Source of the DNA: Chimonanthus salicifolius
Lineage: Eukaryota; Streptophyta; Magnoliopsida; Laurales; Calycanthaceae
Direction: 5' to 3'
Length of the DNA stretch: 64,000 nt
Assembly (NCBI GenBank): GCA_013350335.1
Contig: CM023540.1
Location: forward strand, 47,971,222-48,035,221
The translations under genes and the position numbers were made by a program. Each line of letters starts with the position of its first letter. Positions within the stretch are counted from its first letter, which is position 1. This document shows positions 21,388 to 33,128 of the stretch, piece after piece. The notes beneath the pieces were generated by a model. It was not told the origin of the DNA and did not search any database. It worked only from the letters and a program-made list of their open reading frames with translations.

Positions 21388-21937
21388 ATGGAGCAAATAC
21401 AGTAAGAGATTCCTCTCATCCGACCATGAGAGGACTTGCAACAAACAAAGGATACAAGCCTCCAAAAGGCATATCAAAAGTTGATGGGCAAGGTACAAAA
21501 GTTGATGGACAAGGTACATGAGTTGGAATATCTTTATGCCATATGGAAAGCAAAAGATAACCATACCCCCCATAACATTATCAACCCATGACACATGGCA
21601 ATAAAACTACATCAACACCAGCACCAACTTTTACAAATGGCAACACAAAAGGCAGCCCCTACTATCTTTGTTTACAAGTGGCAACATGAAAAGGCAGCCC
21701 CTACCAAATATATATTCTCTGATGGATAGAGGACAAATTTTCTTCAAATCAAGCCTTGTCCTTATGCTAGCTTTTTCTTCCAAGCAATGATGACTAGCAA
21801 CTTTTCTTCTCAAGCATCGATTTGAATGAAGACACCATTTCTTCAATGCATATCAAGATATTATTATCTAACATTGATGTGACCATTTCTTCTACTACTA
21901 GCCATATTCCCCCACCAAAAGAGATATGAGTCCACTG

Positions 21938-21949
21938 GCTCTGATACCA
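21938..21949 (-). promoter_or_regulatory. tRNA-iMet primer-binding site, viral copy 2
   Basis: This is the same TGGTATCAGAGCCAG site as in copy 1, 8,587 bp away; the two extra bases over the 8,585-bp period come from a 2-bp AT insertion at about 21,925. Confidence 0.88.
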
Positions 21950-21967
21950 AATTCTGCAGGATCGAAT

Positions 21968-22047
21968 TATTTGATAGGAATCATCTCAAATCACATCTTC
22001 TTTTTCTTATTTGATAGGAATCATCTCAAATCACATCTTCTTTTTCA
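21968..22047. repeat. 40-bp tandem repeat x 2, viral copy 2
   Basis: Identical arrangement to the copy 1 repeat, so the duplication existed before the dimer formed. Confidence 0.92.
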
Positions 22048-23350
22048 TTAATTCTTTTGCTTTAGCGGAATTCTTTCGGAATAATTCAGCTAACCGAGAT
22101 TCCTTTTCGACTTCTTTTTCTTTTCCTTTGTCTTTTGCTGAAGAGTACCAAAACTTTCCACCACGAAGATATTCTGTAACTGAGCCATCGGGATTAACAT
22201 GAGAGTCAGGGTCCCAACGAGGATGGAGATCTTCAAGAGGCACAACTTCATCATCAAGATTTTCATCTGGATCATGATTACTATCCCAATCATGAATACC
22301 AACATTTTTCTTTGGGAGATATTCTTCTAAAATTTGTTTGATCTTTTCTTCAAAATTGACGGAGTCAACAGACATGTCCATCGGTTCAGGAGATTTTTCT
22401 CGAGCAATTTCTTTGGCAATCTTTTTGGCTAAAAGATCAGCCATGAGCGTTTCATTCTCAAAAGGCTTTTCTTCAGGAAGAGGAATTTCTTCTTTAACAG
22501 GAGGAGAGATTTGATTCAGAATTCTCTCATAAGAATCATTTTCAATCTTAGACCACCACTTTTGATAAAAAGTCTGATAAAGAGATGGTAAATTATATAA
22601 ATCCTTTTTTACTTCAAACTTCCATTGAAAAATATAAGGAATATGAAATTTAGCAAAGAAGCGAAGCATATTGATGGCTTCACATGGAACCTTTTCTTCA
22701 ACCTGAGAGAACTTAATAAACAAATATCGAAAATTATCAGGAAGGATTTTCTGAGAAGCACCATAATATGACCACCATGTGAAGAGAAACCAGGATGGAA
22801 AATTGCGATGAATAGGAGTGACATCAGGACTTTCTTCTTTGAATCTGATGAACCAGGAGTGATTATACTGTCGATTTTGTCACATCAAAGCAAATTTCCA
22901 GGCATCAATATAGTCCCAATAATTATAGAACTCAGTCGAATTGTATAATTTGACTGATTTTGTCATATACAAGGGACCATCCCAATCTTCCTCAGTAAGG
23001 ATTTTGAGAATAGTGAACTTTGAGTAAGTGATGATACCATTTGCATTTTTGTTGTGGAAGATGAGGACACTTTTCGTCTGATGCAAAATATTGAGATACC
23101 AATCTCTGGTTTTTCTTTTATCAGGGGAATGATAATGAAGCCCCTTTCCAAAGAGAAAATAAACATTATCTTCAACAGATCTTTCTTCCATAAGACAATC
23201 TGAAGTAACAAGAATTCTGTTACCGGTGTAAAGATATAATTCTGATTGACTTGGGTCTTTTGTTGGAGTAAAACCCTTTTGGCTTTCTTCTTGATCTGCC
23301 AATTTTTCATTCCCTTTTTTCTTCATGAACGGGGAAGAACTACTTGCCAT
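22031..23350 (-). CDS. Pararetrovirus ORF2, copy 2, with the same in-frame TGA
   Basis: It starts at ATG 23,350 overlapping the polyprotein stop and ends at 22,031. The TGA at 22,880-22,882 is at the same codon as in copy 1. The only residue difference I see is Pro for Ser in the EEK(S/P)FENE segment (22,465 against 13,878). Because the copies share the stop, it predates or accompanied dimer formation. Confidence 0.8.
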
Positions 23351-26300
23351 TTTGTCGTCCTTGCAGAAATTCTCTAGTAAGAAAGTCAGGGAGAGAGTTA
23401 GCATTTCCATTAATAAATTCAATCTTAAATTCAAACACTGATAAAATGGCTTGCCATCTAGTAAATATTTGCTTAGAGACAAGATTTTTTACATCTTTTT
23501 CCAGAATTTCTTTTGCTGCTTTAGCATCAACTCTGATCAGAAATTCTTTGTTCAATAAATCATGTTGGAACTTTGTCACACAAATAACTATGGCAAGAAC
23601 TTCCTTTTTGATGGTTGAATATTTCTTTTGTGCTTCATTCCATAATCCAGAATTGAATCTTATTAATTCTTCTTTTGAGTCCTTTTGTTGTAAAAGAATT
23701 CCTCCATATCCGACATCAGAGGCATCAGTTTGAACTATTTTGAAAGCTTCTGGGTCAGATAAACATCTACAAGGAAGATTTTTAACTCTTTCTTTAATCT
23801 TTTTTACTGCATTAGTGTGATGGATAGACCATTCCAGAGGATTTTTCTTTAATCTTTCTTGGAGAAGTTTTCTATCTTTTGCCAAATCTTGATAGAAAAA
23901 TCCAACATAATTTAGACATCCAAGAAATCTTTGTAGCATATTTTTATCCTTAATTTCATCTGGAAATTTATCAGCAAATTGAATAACTCTATTAGTCGGA
24001 GTTATTTTTCTGTCTTGGATTTCAAATCCTAAGAACTTGATTTTCTGCTGAAAGAGATTCATTTTTCTTTTGGATAAAGCCAATCCATTTTCTTTTATGA
24101 CTCTTTTGAAAATATTCAAATGTTTCCAATGTTGTAATACAGATTCTGAAAAGATAAGAATATCATCAATGTAAACAATGGCAAACTGGGTATAAGACGA
24201 GAAGATATTATTCATAATATTCTGAAATTCAGACGGAGCATTTTTCAATCCAAAAGGCATAACATTCCATTCATAATGCCCCATTGGAACAGTGAATGCA
24301 GTTTTATATCTATCTTCTTCTTTTATCTGAATCTGCCAAAATCCTGATTTTAAATCAAATTTTGAGAATATTTTGGCATTGTTTAATCTGTTTAGCAAAT
24401 CCTGAGTATTAGGCAAAGGATACCTAATAGATTGTAAGACTTTGTTCAAAGGTTTATAATTGATTACCAATCTTGGAACTCCTCTTTCAATTTCAGCAGC
24501 CTTTTCGACATAAAATGCCGTACAGCTCCAAGGGGATTTGCTTTTTCTAATTAATCCTTTCTTCAGCAGATCATTGATTTCTTCTTGACAGAGTTTCAAA
24601 TGGGTAGCATCCATTTGAGATGGACGAGCTTTAGTAGGAATATCCTTTTCATTAAAATCTTTTACATATGGTAATCCTACTATGTGTCTTTTTCTATTCC
24701 AAAAGGCTGATGGTAATTCAGAACAGCATTCTTCTTCAATCTGTTTGGTGAATTCTCCTAATTTTGTTTTAAATTCTTTTTTCTCTAATTCTTTTGTCAT
24801 TTGGGCACATTTAATTTCATTTTTTAATCCATTTATGTAATTTTCTCTTGTGGCAATAACCTGATTTATCCTTTGGATTTTTGTCTCACAAGGATCATCT
24901 ATAAAATCAAGATTTACTTCAATTCCTTTGATATTCGTAGAAATTCCTTTTGTTGTTACAGAAAAAGGTTGGATTTGAAGAATAAATGGAGATCCAAGGA
25001 GTACATCATTAACAATATCTTCTGAAATAATAAAGGGTGAAGTAACACAGACTCCTTTCATGCAAACATGAACATTTGGGATTTTTCTTTCTATGGAAAT
25101 AGTCGTTCCATTAGCAGCAGACACAAACTGTTTTGATTCACTAGTAAATTCAATAGGAACAATCCCAAGCCTGATAACATTTAAGTCAGCACCAGTGTCA
25201 ATTATGGCATTGACAATCTTCTCAAAGTTTTTTATTTTTATTTTTACCTGAACTCTCCACTGTTGGTAAATACATTTTGTAGGAATTACACCAGTAGAGA
25301 TTTTGCTAATTTCTCCTTTAATTCTTTGGACAAATTTTTCTTCATCATATTTTTCAATAGCACCATCACTTTCTAACCAAGTTAACCTTTCATCAAGCTC
25401 ATTTTGTTTTTTGGTTAACTCTATTTTTAATTCTCGAAGTTCTCTCTTTTGATCATTTAATTCTCTTTGTAAATCTGAGAGAGTTAAGGGTTTATTTATA
25501 GTATGAATTTTTTCTGCTCTATTCATGAGGTCAATCATGGAATAGGTTGGTGTATGAAATGTTTCTTTCTCCTTTATCTTTTTGGATAATATGGTGTTTT
25601 ATTATCATTTTCATTTTCTTCAAAGGAAATTTTTTGTTGTGAACTTTCTCCTTCTTCTCCTCCCCCCAATTTTGAAATCTGATTTAAAAATTGAACTTTT
25701 TTCTCTGGATCAGGTATGTTAGCAATCATTTCTAAAAGTAATTTTTGAGGGGCAGTGAGGACACGAATGTGGATACCAAGATCTTCATCAGATGGTATCG
25801 ACCATTCTCCTTCAGATTCATCTTCATCTGAATGACATGTACATGATTGGAATTGTTTGATGAGCTGAACCTGAGGACTATTTTCTTCAATGTCAGTTGA
25901 TGAATCAGATTCATATTCTTCTTCTTCTTCTGAAGAACTTGAATCAGATTGTTCTTTTTCAGTATTTTCGTCATCATTTTTTGTATTGATTTTTCTAAGT
26001 TTCTTTTTAGAAGGATTTTCTTTTTTAAAACATTTACTTGCATAATGACCCTTTTTTCCGCAATTATAACAAGTCGGAACATTTTCTTTTATATATTTCT
26101 TTTTGAAATATTTTTTGGATTTTCTTTTGAATGGGATGATATCATCGGATTTTCTTCCTTTTTTATATCTTCCGGGTTTATACTTTCTTATCATTTTATT
26201 TCTTCTATCCTGAGTAAATCTAGAACGCGAAAGTTTTCTCTTTGATTCAGGTGTTTGATTTAAACCAAACTGGAAACAAAAATCTCCTAATTCTTTATCT

Positions 26301-29009
26301 CCAGAATATTTTCTCATTTTTTCAGCTTGTTTACTGATCTTTAAATCAGTACAAAGATTCATGCCAACTTTGTTAATTCTTTGTATAATTCCTCCGAAAG
26401 TCAGCAAACTATAATTAATAGTACCATGCATTTCTTCTCTCAAGGAATTACGCACCTTTTCAGCAAATAAGGGTGGTAATCCTGAAATAAATCTTTCTTT
26501 CCAAATATCTGAATTACAATCATTCAGTTGGTAGACTTTTGACAAGAATACATCTCTATACCAACGAAATTCTCTTAAATTTCTACATCTCAAGCGATGT
26601 AATTGCTGCCTATTTTTCTCCTTAATTAGAGCAATTCCTCCAGTGAATTCATTGAGGATGCATAGAAGCAAGACACTAACACAATCAGATTGAGTTTCCC
26701 AATTATCAGGGACTTGACTAGTACCTGCTTCAAGCTTAACATTTGGATCAACTAAATTTCCTGTGGTTTTGTCTATATAAAGGATTCTTCCAAATTCATC
26801 CATTTTGACAGCACTCTCAATTTCAAGTCTTTGAGCTCCAGTTAATCCATAATTCCACCATCCTCTTAATATTCCATTGAAAGAGGTGGTTATCATCAGA
26901 AAGATATTCCTTGGAGTATTTCCTCTGACTTCACATGCATTACAGTATATTAACATACTGTGAACCATTTGGACAATTTGATATTCTGTTAATCCATCCA
27001 AATTCCACTCATATAAAGAATTTCCTGAATAGGTTAATTCTGAGGTATAAGTGTATGGAGCTTCTTCAAGTTGTAGATCAACAGGGGTTGGTCTGGGATA
27101 ATAATTCTTTGTCTCTGGCAATTTTGCCTGAGGATTCCATTTCTTTAGACGATTTATTAATAAATCCTCTGAAGCAGAGACTCTTAGGATGCTGAATCCT
27201 TTTCCTCCCATATTGAGACTTTCCATTCTATTGGATAATTCTTTTTGCATTTCGTCTGTCAATATGAATGGTCCTTCTTGCAGAGTAATCCCTTTAGGTA
27301 ATTGTCTGGGAACATAAACTGCATTGGCAGAGCTTTCTTCTAATTTTTCTTTTTTATCTTTACTGAATTCAGGTTTTAATTTGATTGTTCTTTCTATTCG
27401 ATCTGTTTGTTCTCCAATGGTTAATAGACACAGATTGGTATAATTATTTTGTTCAATTATTTCCCCAATACCTATACCTATGTCTCTAGCATTTGGGTCT
27501 GATTTTGATTCATAAATAGATGCATTTTTTACAGGCATGGCATAATTCTTGGTTTCTGTATTAGGGACAGAAATATCAAGTTTCTTCCAAGGTGGATGTG
27601 ATTTATCAACTTCTTTTCCTTCAGTGTCTTTCCAGGTTCTTGTAGCTTTTCCTATAACTCTTATTTGTTCTGGGCTTTGAGTTTCTTTTTCTTTGATTTT
27701 CCCTTTTTTAAAATATTCCATAAACCAATCAAAGAAAGGTATATTTCTTTCTTCTTCCTCCATTTGGGAATACCATAATTCTCTCATTTTATCCTTTTCT
27801 TCTGTGTTAAACTTTTTAAAGAACCAATCTTTTAAAGGATGATTTTTCAAATTTTCTCTAAGATATGGTTTATCAATTTGGAATTTTTTGACAGGTATTT
27901 CTTCTGGCTTTTGAATGCTAACCATTCTTATGGCTCCTTGGAGAAAATCACTCTCACTAGGGTTATAAGTTTTTTGTGACGAAGTTCTTTTATACACGGG
28001 GTGTTCGATTCCACTTTCTTTGTTCCTAAAAACTTTTTGATCCATTTCCTCCTTTTCACTACTCCTTTGGTCATCATCCATTTCTTCTAATTTAAAACTC
28101 TTTCTTCCTTCCGTATAACCGGCAAAGCTTCTCCTAGCTTTTTCCATTTTTCTTCTGAAATTGACTTCAACATTACCATTTGGTAATTTGACTATACTTT
28201 GTAAATCATCTGTGATTTCATTTACTCTTGGGGTGACATCTTCTATTTGCCAATTTCCTGGGAGAACAACTTCTTCCCAGCTGATGACTCTTGGGATGAA
28301 CACATTATTGTTAAAGTTTGTTTCCATCAGAACTGTAGTTTTTTCTTTATCAACCTTATCTCTATAGGCTATCATGGGAAAGACAGAGATCATGGATTTG
28401 TAAAACACACGATAAACTATAGCAAAAGGTTTACTTCTTGGACTCATTTTTAATCCTTTACTTTGAAATCCAATAGTAGCACAATCAAGAATATCATCAT
28501 CATGAGCATCAATTGTGATATTGGGAAAGCAGTTAAAATAAGCAGGTCCATGACAGAGACTTGATTCAACCATAGCATAAAGAGAATCATCAAATTCATC
28601 ATGTCTCTGATCTCGCACATAAGCACAGACTGCAACATTTAATCCTAATCGAAACAACGGTTTGATTCCTACCTGAATTAATCCTATGTGCAGGTAGTTG
28701 TATTTGGTCCTGATTTGTTCAATAATTCTTCTATCAAGAACTTTGATCGTCTGTTTTCCTCCAGAGAGAGAAACAGTTTTTTCAACAGTTTTTATGTGAT
28801 AATCATTTTGCTCTTCAAATGTGCCATTGCTATATATTTCTGTTACAGGCAAGGCTGGCAACTTCCAATTTGATATCGCTTGATCAAAATTTTCATATAT
28901 CATTTCTTCTGAATTTTTTGTTTTTTCTGAACTTTCTTTTTCTAAACTATTACGGGTAAAACTAGTTAAAGCAGACTGATAGGATGAAGAAGACGAATTA
29001 GATCTATTA
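23340..29009 (-). pseudogene. Pararetrovirus polyprotein, copy 2 (5'-truncated, one-base frameshift)
   Basis: Nearly identical to the copy 1 polyprotein but broken in two ways. First, it starts at about codon 26 of copy 1 where the viral sequence joins repeat D at 29,009/29,010. An ATG inside D (29,095) happens to read in frame, giving about 29 host-derived residues before the viral part. Second, a T-run of six in copy 1 (16,991-16,996) has five T here (25,579-25,583), so the frame ends at 25,574. It resumes at 25,538, leaving 1,173- and 732-residue pieces. The first piece keeps MP and CP with CCHC; the second keeps protease, YIDD reverse transcriptase and RNase H. One substitution gives Gly for Arg in the SLSRGKQ segment. 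Confidence 0.93.
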
Positions 29010-29291
29010 AAATAGATGGCTTCCATCATGTGATGAATGTCGGGAAATTGCCTCTTGCTTTTTATGTCAATAAGTGTAATTTTTTTTCTTCTCAAGTCTT
29101 ATTCTAAAAATCTCTTTTTCTATTAAATATTTTTTAAATGAAATTTATTTTATTTTTAAGATTTTTGACAAAATAGTAATTGACAAAATCTTTCAACCCG
29201 TCAAAATCTAAAATTTGTAAAAAGAAAAACTAAAAAATAAAAATCAAACTCACCAAATTGAAGAATATTGATATACCTTGAAAGAAGATTT
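29010..29291. repeat. 282-bp direct repeat D, right copy
   Basis: Matches 12,957-13,238 over its full length by eye. It begins AAATAGATGG after the viral ATTA and ends GAAGATTT, then runs on into different host sequence (AAATTTAATAAGG). Confidence 0.9.
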
Positions 29292-30449
29292 AAATTTAAT
29301 AAGGTTATCTGGACAAACTTTAGGCAATACAAAGACTTAATTTTCAACTTCTTTCTTTCTCAAAACTTGTTAAAAATTACATTATGGCATAGTCTTTTAA
29401 AGGAAATCGAGTAAAAAAATTATGTCCTAACAAATTCCACGTCACCTTTAGTTCACCAAATTGATTTAAAAAACCATATTTCTTTTATTTCTTTTGTTCT
29501 GCATAGATTTCTCTATTTCTAAGTGATATGACCATTAGGTTCAATCTTGAAACCCCTTTTCTACTTTTACCTGTTTTTAGACATTTTTTATCTTTTAGTT
29601 GTTAACATAATAAGATCAAGTCAAATCATTTGAGCTTACGAGGTTCATTGACAAATTCATTTTTCTATCTTAGGCCTTTGTTATATGATTTTTTGTTATT
29701 TTTATCTCTTCCATCTAGCTAAATCTAATCTTAAAATCTCTTTTTTTAACCATTTCACATATTTTTAGGTATTAGCATGTCAAAACTAGGATAAGTCAAT
29801 CAAACTTGTCAAATCTGTCATGCCCTAACTTGATGTGGGCTCAAAACATGACTAATTTTTTATATATATAATAACACTTAGTGATGATCTACATGTTGCT
29901 ATTGTTGTCTCCTCTAAGGTCCAAATGTGATGTGTCACACATTCTTTTCATACGTAAACTCAAACGCAAATCATAAGTTCCCATGCATAATCACATAATA
30001 TAACATCACATTATCACATCAAAATAGCGTACGGAAGTATTGCGGTTAATACATGTTTAGGTTTGTTATGCCACAGGAGGCATAATTATTATTAGTACAT
30101 CATTTTCATGAAGATAAAGGTCAGAAATATATTTCTCATCAGTGGGAAAAGTGATGGATTCCATTGGTTCCATCTCTTAAGACAACAATGGAGGTTCCTC
30201 GGTTCCTTCCTCAGATGTAAGTCATGCATTGTAAGGGACGTGAGCTAACCCTTATATCAATATAAATGTCACAGGATTAATATGCACTTATTAAATGTCA
30301 TAAATCAATAAATAATGGTTCATCTCTACCATTCTTAATATTTGTTCTTTCCTTTTCACATAAATCTGGCCTTTTTAAAATTCCACACATTCTCAAATAG
30401 AGGTTCCCACTAAACATCGTCTCAAATCGAGGTTCCCCACTAAGCCTCA
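29292..30449. other. AT-rich host DNA with an LTR-like remnant
   Basis: No gene is supported. From about 29,817 (TGTCATGCCCTAAC) the sequence resembles the minus-orientation end of the long LTR family seen at 46,026. At 30,392-30,446 two copies of TC(A)AAT-GAGGTTCC-CACTAA occur. The other end of that LTR was not found. Confidence 0.35.
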
Positions 30450-30483
30450 TGTAATGACTCGACCCGATATTTTGGAGTCTTAT

Positions 30484-31036
30484 TGTAATAACCCGTTCCT
30501 TAAGCACAATATTGTCCGCTTTGGGCCCCACGTGGGGCGGCTCGCACGGCTTTGCATTGGGCGTAGCCCACAAGATCAGGCCCAAAAGGCCTTGTGCTAA
30601 AGAGAGGGGAGTACCATCTTATAACCCCACACCCCTTCCACCTCATGGGCGATGTGGGACTTTTTTTTTCCCACACCCCCATGTGGGTGGGGTGTTACAA
30701 TCCACCTCCCTTAAGACCAGAACTGTCCTCGGCTCTATAACGTCACACTGACAAGGGGTCTACACAAGCAACATAACACAGAAGGGTAGAGAGCTCACAC
30801 AGTCCGAGTATTGAATCGTGCTCTGATACCAAATGTAACAACCCGTCCGTTCAGCACAATATTGTCTGCTTTGGGCCCTATGTGGGGTGACTCACACGAT
30901 TTTACATTGGGCCTGGCCCAAAAGACCTTGTGCTAAGGAGAGGGGAGTACCCTCTTATAACCCCACACCCCCTCCACCTCATGGGCGATGTGGGACTTTT
31001 TTTTCCCCCACACCCCCATGTAGGTGGGGTGTTACA
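30484..31036 (-). mobile_element. TRIM-like element 1 (two LTRs, TSD CTTAT)
   Basis: Two LTRs (30,484-30,699 and 30,834-31,036) start TGTAA(T/C)AACCCG and end GTTACA. The internal part is only 134 bp. On the minus strand a perfect TGGTATCAGAGC primer site (30,831-30,820) follows the right-hand LTR after two bases, and a purine-rich AAGGGAGGTGGAT precedes the other LTR. The 5-bp duplication CTTAT flanks the element (30,479-30,483; 31,037-31,041). There is no coding capacity, so it depends on other elements. Confidence 0.9.
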
Positions 31037-32032
31037 CTTATAGAGTTTTGTGGATCTCCGAGTTGTATTTGGTGCTTTGGTAGCATTGTGGGTGGTGTGG
31101 GCTCCGTGGTGGGCCCCAGTTTGCTTGATTTCGAGTTCGGGAACTCGAACGACTTTTGATAATTTTGTTATTATAATGTACTCTGTCATGAAAAATGCTT
31201 AAAAATCACACGTTTTCCCGCTCGACATTCAACATTCGAGATTTTTTTGGGTTTTCGACTATTTTCAATTTTTAATTCTTTTGAGAACAAGTTTTGAAAA
31301 GCCTTGATTTTATTTTATTTTTTTAAAAAAGGACCTAAACCCCTAAAAACCCTAAACCTAACCCTTACCATTCAAACCCCCCTCCCCTCTTCATGCGGCA
31401 CCACTATAGTCGTACTGCTACAATGTTCGCACCCCTTCCCTCTTTCCCAGTTTTGACCTCTCTCTTGGAAACCTTAGGAGACCCCCCGCCCCTCTCCTTC
31501 CCGCCGCCGTCGCGCACACCCCCTCTTTCCTCATCTGCGATCTTCTCTCTTTGGTAACCCTCATTTCGCTCTTTCGATCTCTCTCTCTCTCCACTTGCAT
31601 CTCTCAGTTCTATTTCTCTATTTGTTGCTCCTCTTCTCTCTCTCCTTTTTCATTAGTGGTGCAGTTCGTTGCCGACCAGATCCACCTTCTCTTACTCCTC
31701 TGCCGCCGTTCTATTAGTTTTCGCCGCCCCTCAGGTTAAAGCCCAGCCCAGGTATGCCCCTTTTTATCTTTCTCCATTTTTCCTTCCTCCTTCTCTCTCG
31801 GGTTTCCCCTTATTTTCTTTTTATTTTCCTTGATTTTCCTCCATTTTCCTCGATTTTCACTGATTTTCTTTTGCTTTCCTTGAATTTCCCTGTTTTTCAG
31901 TTTTTTCACTCTCCTTTCCCCCTTTTTCCAGACTGAGTGGGTGACTGAGTCGACTTGGTAGAGTCTCCGAGTGAACTTGGTTATGCTTTCGGGTTGACCC
32001 AGCCCTTGGGCTTGGAGTGTGACCCACCTACT

Positions 32033-32167
32033 TGTAACGCCCTGCCCTTTTTCACTGGTGTATGGCCGAACCCCATGAATTATTTTATGGACTATGTGTT
32101 TTGGATTGAAAGAAACATGTATGGATGATTTGGAACCTAAGCGAGTGAAAAAGGGCGGGGCGTTACA
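32033..32167. mobile_element. 135-bp element with 24-bp terminal inverted repeats
   Basis: The ends TGTAACGCCCTGCCCTTTTT and its inverse match at 23 of 24 positions. Flanks (C/G)TACT give a 5-bp target duplication with one mismatch. The termini resemble those of the long LTR at 40,164 (TGTAACGCCCCGCCC), suggesting an LTR-derived miniature rather than a DNA transposon. Confidence 0.75.
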
Positions 32168-32954
32168 GTACTTAGCCCAATGGCCCAGCAGACTGGTGCG
32201 GACCTGGCCCAGACCTGGTCTGGCCCAACCAGTTCTGGTCCAGCCCAGTTTTAGTAGACCTAGTTCTTCGGCCCAGCCCAGTCCGGCTCGTTTCTGGCAT
32301 AGCCCAGTTTTAGGCCCATTTTCAGTCCGGTCTCGTTTTAGTCTGTTTTACCTTATTTACTTATTCGTTATTCCTCGTTTCAACAGATTGAGTTTCCTTC
32401 AACCCATCAAGCCATTTGCTAGCTTCGGATTTTCGACTCCACACATATTGTGAGGAGATTTATCACGATTACCATGCATTTGCAAATCTCAAATATATAT
32501 TCCCGGACATTGAGTGACTCGAACTGGACCCTTTATTTTCTAAGCCACTCGGTAAGGGAAAACTGTTGAAATTGATCATGTGGCAAGGGATCGGTTCAGG
32601 TGTACTCCTGTCAAATTGTGGAAAATTCTAACTGAACAAATGGATATTGAATATGATACTCGGAAGATGTTGATAATGCATTGAGCGTTTATTTATGAGA
32701 TGCAAATATAATCATATGAGACATAGAGATGTGTGTTTAACTAGCTCGTAATATGGTACTGATTTACATGATGGAGTATTATACTGATTTAGGTTAATTA
32801 TATTGGAATGTGTTTATGTTGTTATGCATGATCATGATAACATGTGCAGGTATGAGACGTAATCCGCAAAGGACAGCGTGCCATTGGGTGTCGTAATGGA
32901 GGAACTATTTATATGTGTATATGGTTATGATGATGTGATGATGTTGGTTGTTGG

Positions 32955-33128
32955 GAGGACTTCTCCGTTACGCTCTGGCGGTTGAGACCCCCATAGGAAA
33001 TGCGGTTTTCCCCGTTACGTTCCGGCGGTTGAGGTGCATGCTCTTGAGATTGGCTTCCCCGTTATGCTCCGGAGGTTGAGATCCCATAGGCGATGCGAGT
33101 TTCCCCATTGCATTTCGGCGGTTGAGGC
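32955..33128 (+). repeat. LTR-internal repeats of CCGTTACGCTCCGGCGGTTGAG type
   Basis: Four imperfect copies, about 45-60 bp apart, alternate between two contexts (ACCCCCATAGG and GGTGCATGC). The reverse-complement motif CTACCCGCCGAAGCGAGG occurs in the minus-oriented LTR near 40,870-40,935. Confidence 0.75.

Larger units (their letters stand above)
21184..22030 (-). promoter_or_regulatory. Viral intergenic region (between ORF2 of copy 2 and ORF a of copy 1)
   Basis: About 850 bp of non-coding viral DNA. On the minus strand it has, in order, two 40-bp repeats, the tRNA-iMet primer site, a TATA-like CTATATAAGG (21,378-21,387) and a 14-A run followed by GAGAAG. It is the complete intergenic region of the virus; copy 1 has only its first part again at 13,239-13,443. 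Confidence 0.7.
13239..29009 (-). mobile_element. Endogenous pararetrovirus insertion, head-to-tail partial dimer
   Basis: About 15.8 kb of caulimovirid DNA is arranged with a period of 8,585 bp (13,234 corresponds to 21,819), giving about 1.84 genome units, all on the minus strand. Copy 2 (21,824-29,009) is upstream in reading direction and lacks the leader and first polyprotein codons; copy 1 (13,239-21,823) is a full unit. I noted three substitutions (13,878/22,465; 20,153/28,739; 20,176/28,762) and two small indels between the copies over about 7.2 kb, although silent sites were not fully scanned. Plant pararetroviruses have no integrase; such copies enter by illegitimate repair. The dimer fits capture of a replication concatemer or recombination of circular viral DNA. 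Confidence 0.93.

Noticed and set aside
30820..30831. GCTCTGATACCA sites as parts of tRNA genes
   Set aside because: They match only the tRNA 3' end complement next to LTRs or the viral intergenic region; no cloverleaf can be built.
30512..31159. Short frames (79-95 codons) on both strands in the TRIM
   Set aside because: They coincide with duplicated LTR sequence; similarity between them is DNA repeat, not protein conservation.
31330..31370. CCCTAAA-like run as interstitial telomere
   Set aside because: Only four irregular units of AAACCCCTAAAAACCCTAAACC type; more consistent with a telo-box-like promoter or leader motif in the LTR.
31751..31936. Pyrimidine-rich 60-codon frame with a hydrophobic, signal-like start
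   Set aside because: It is a low-complexity CT-rich leader within a long LTR; the protein is only Phe/Leu/Ser/Pro bias.
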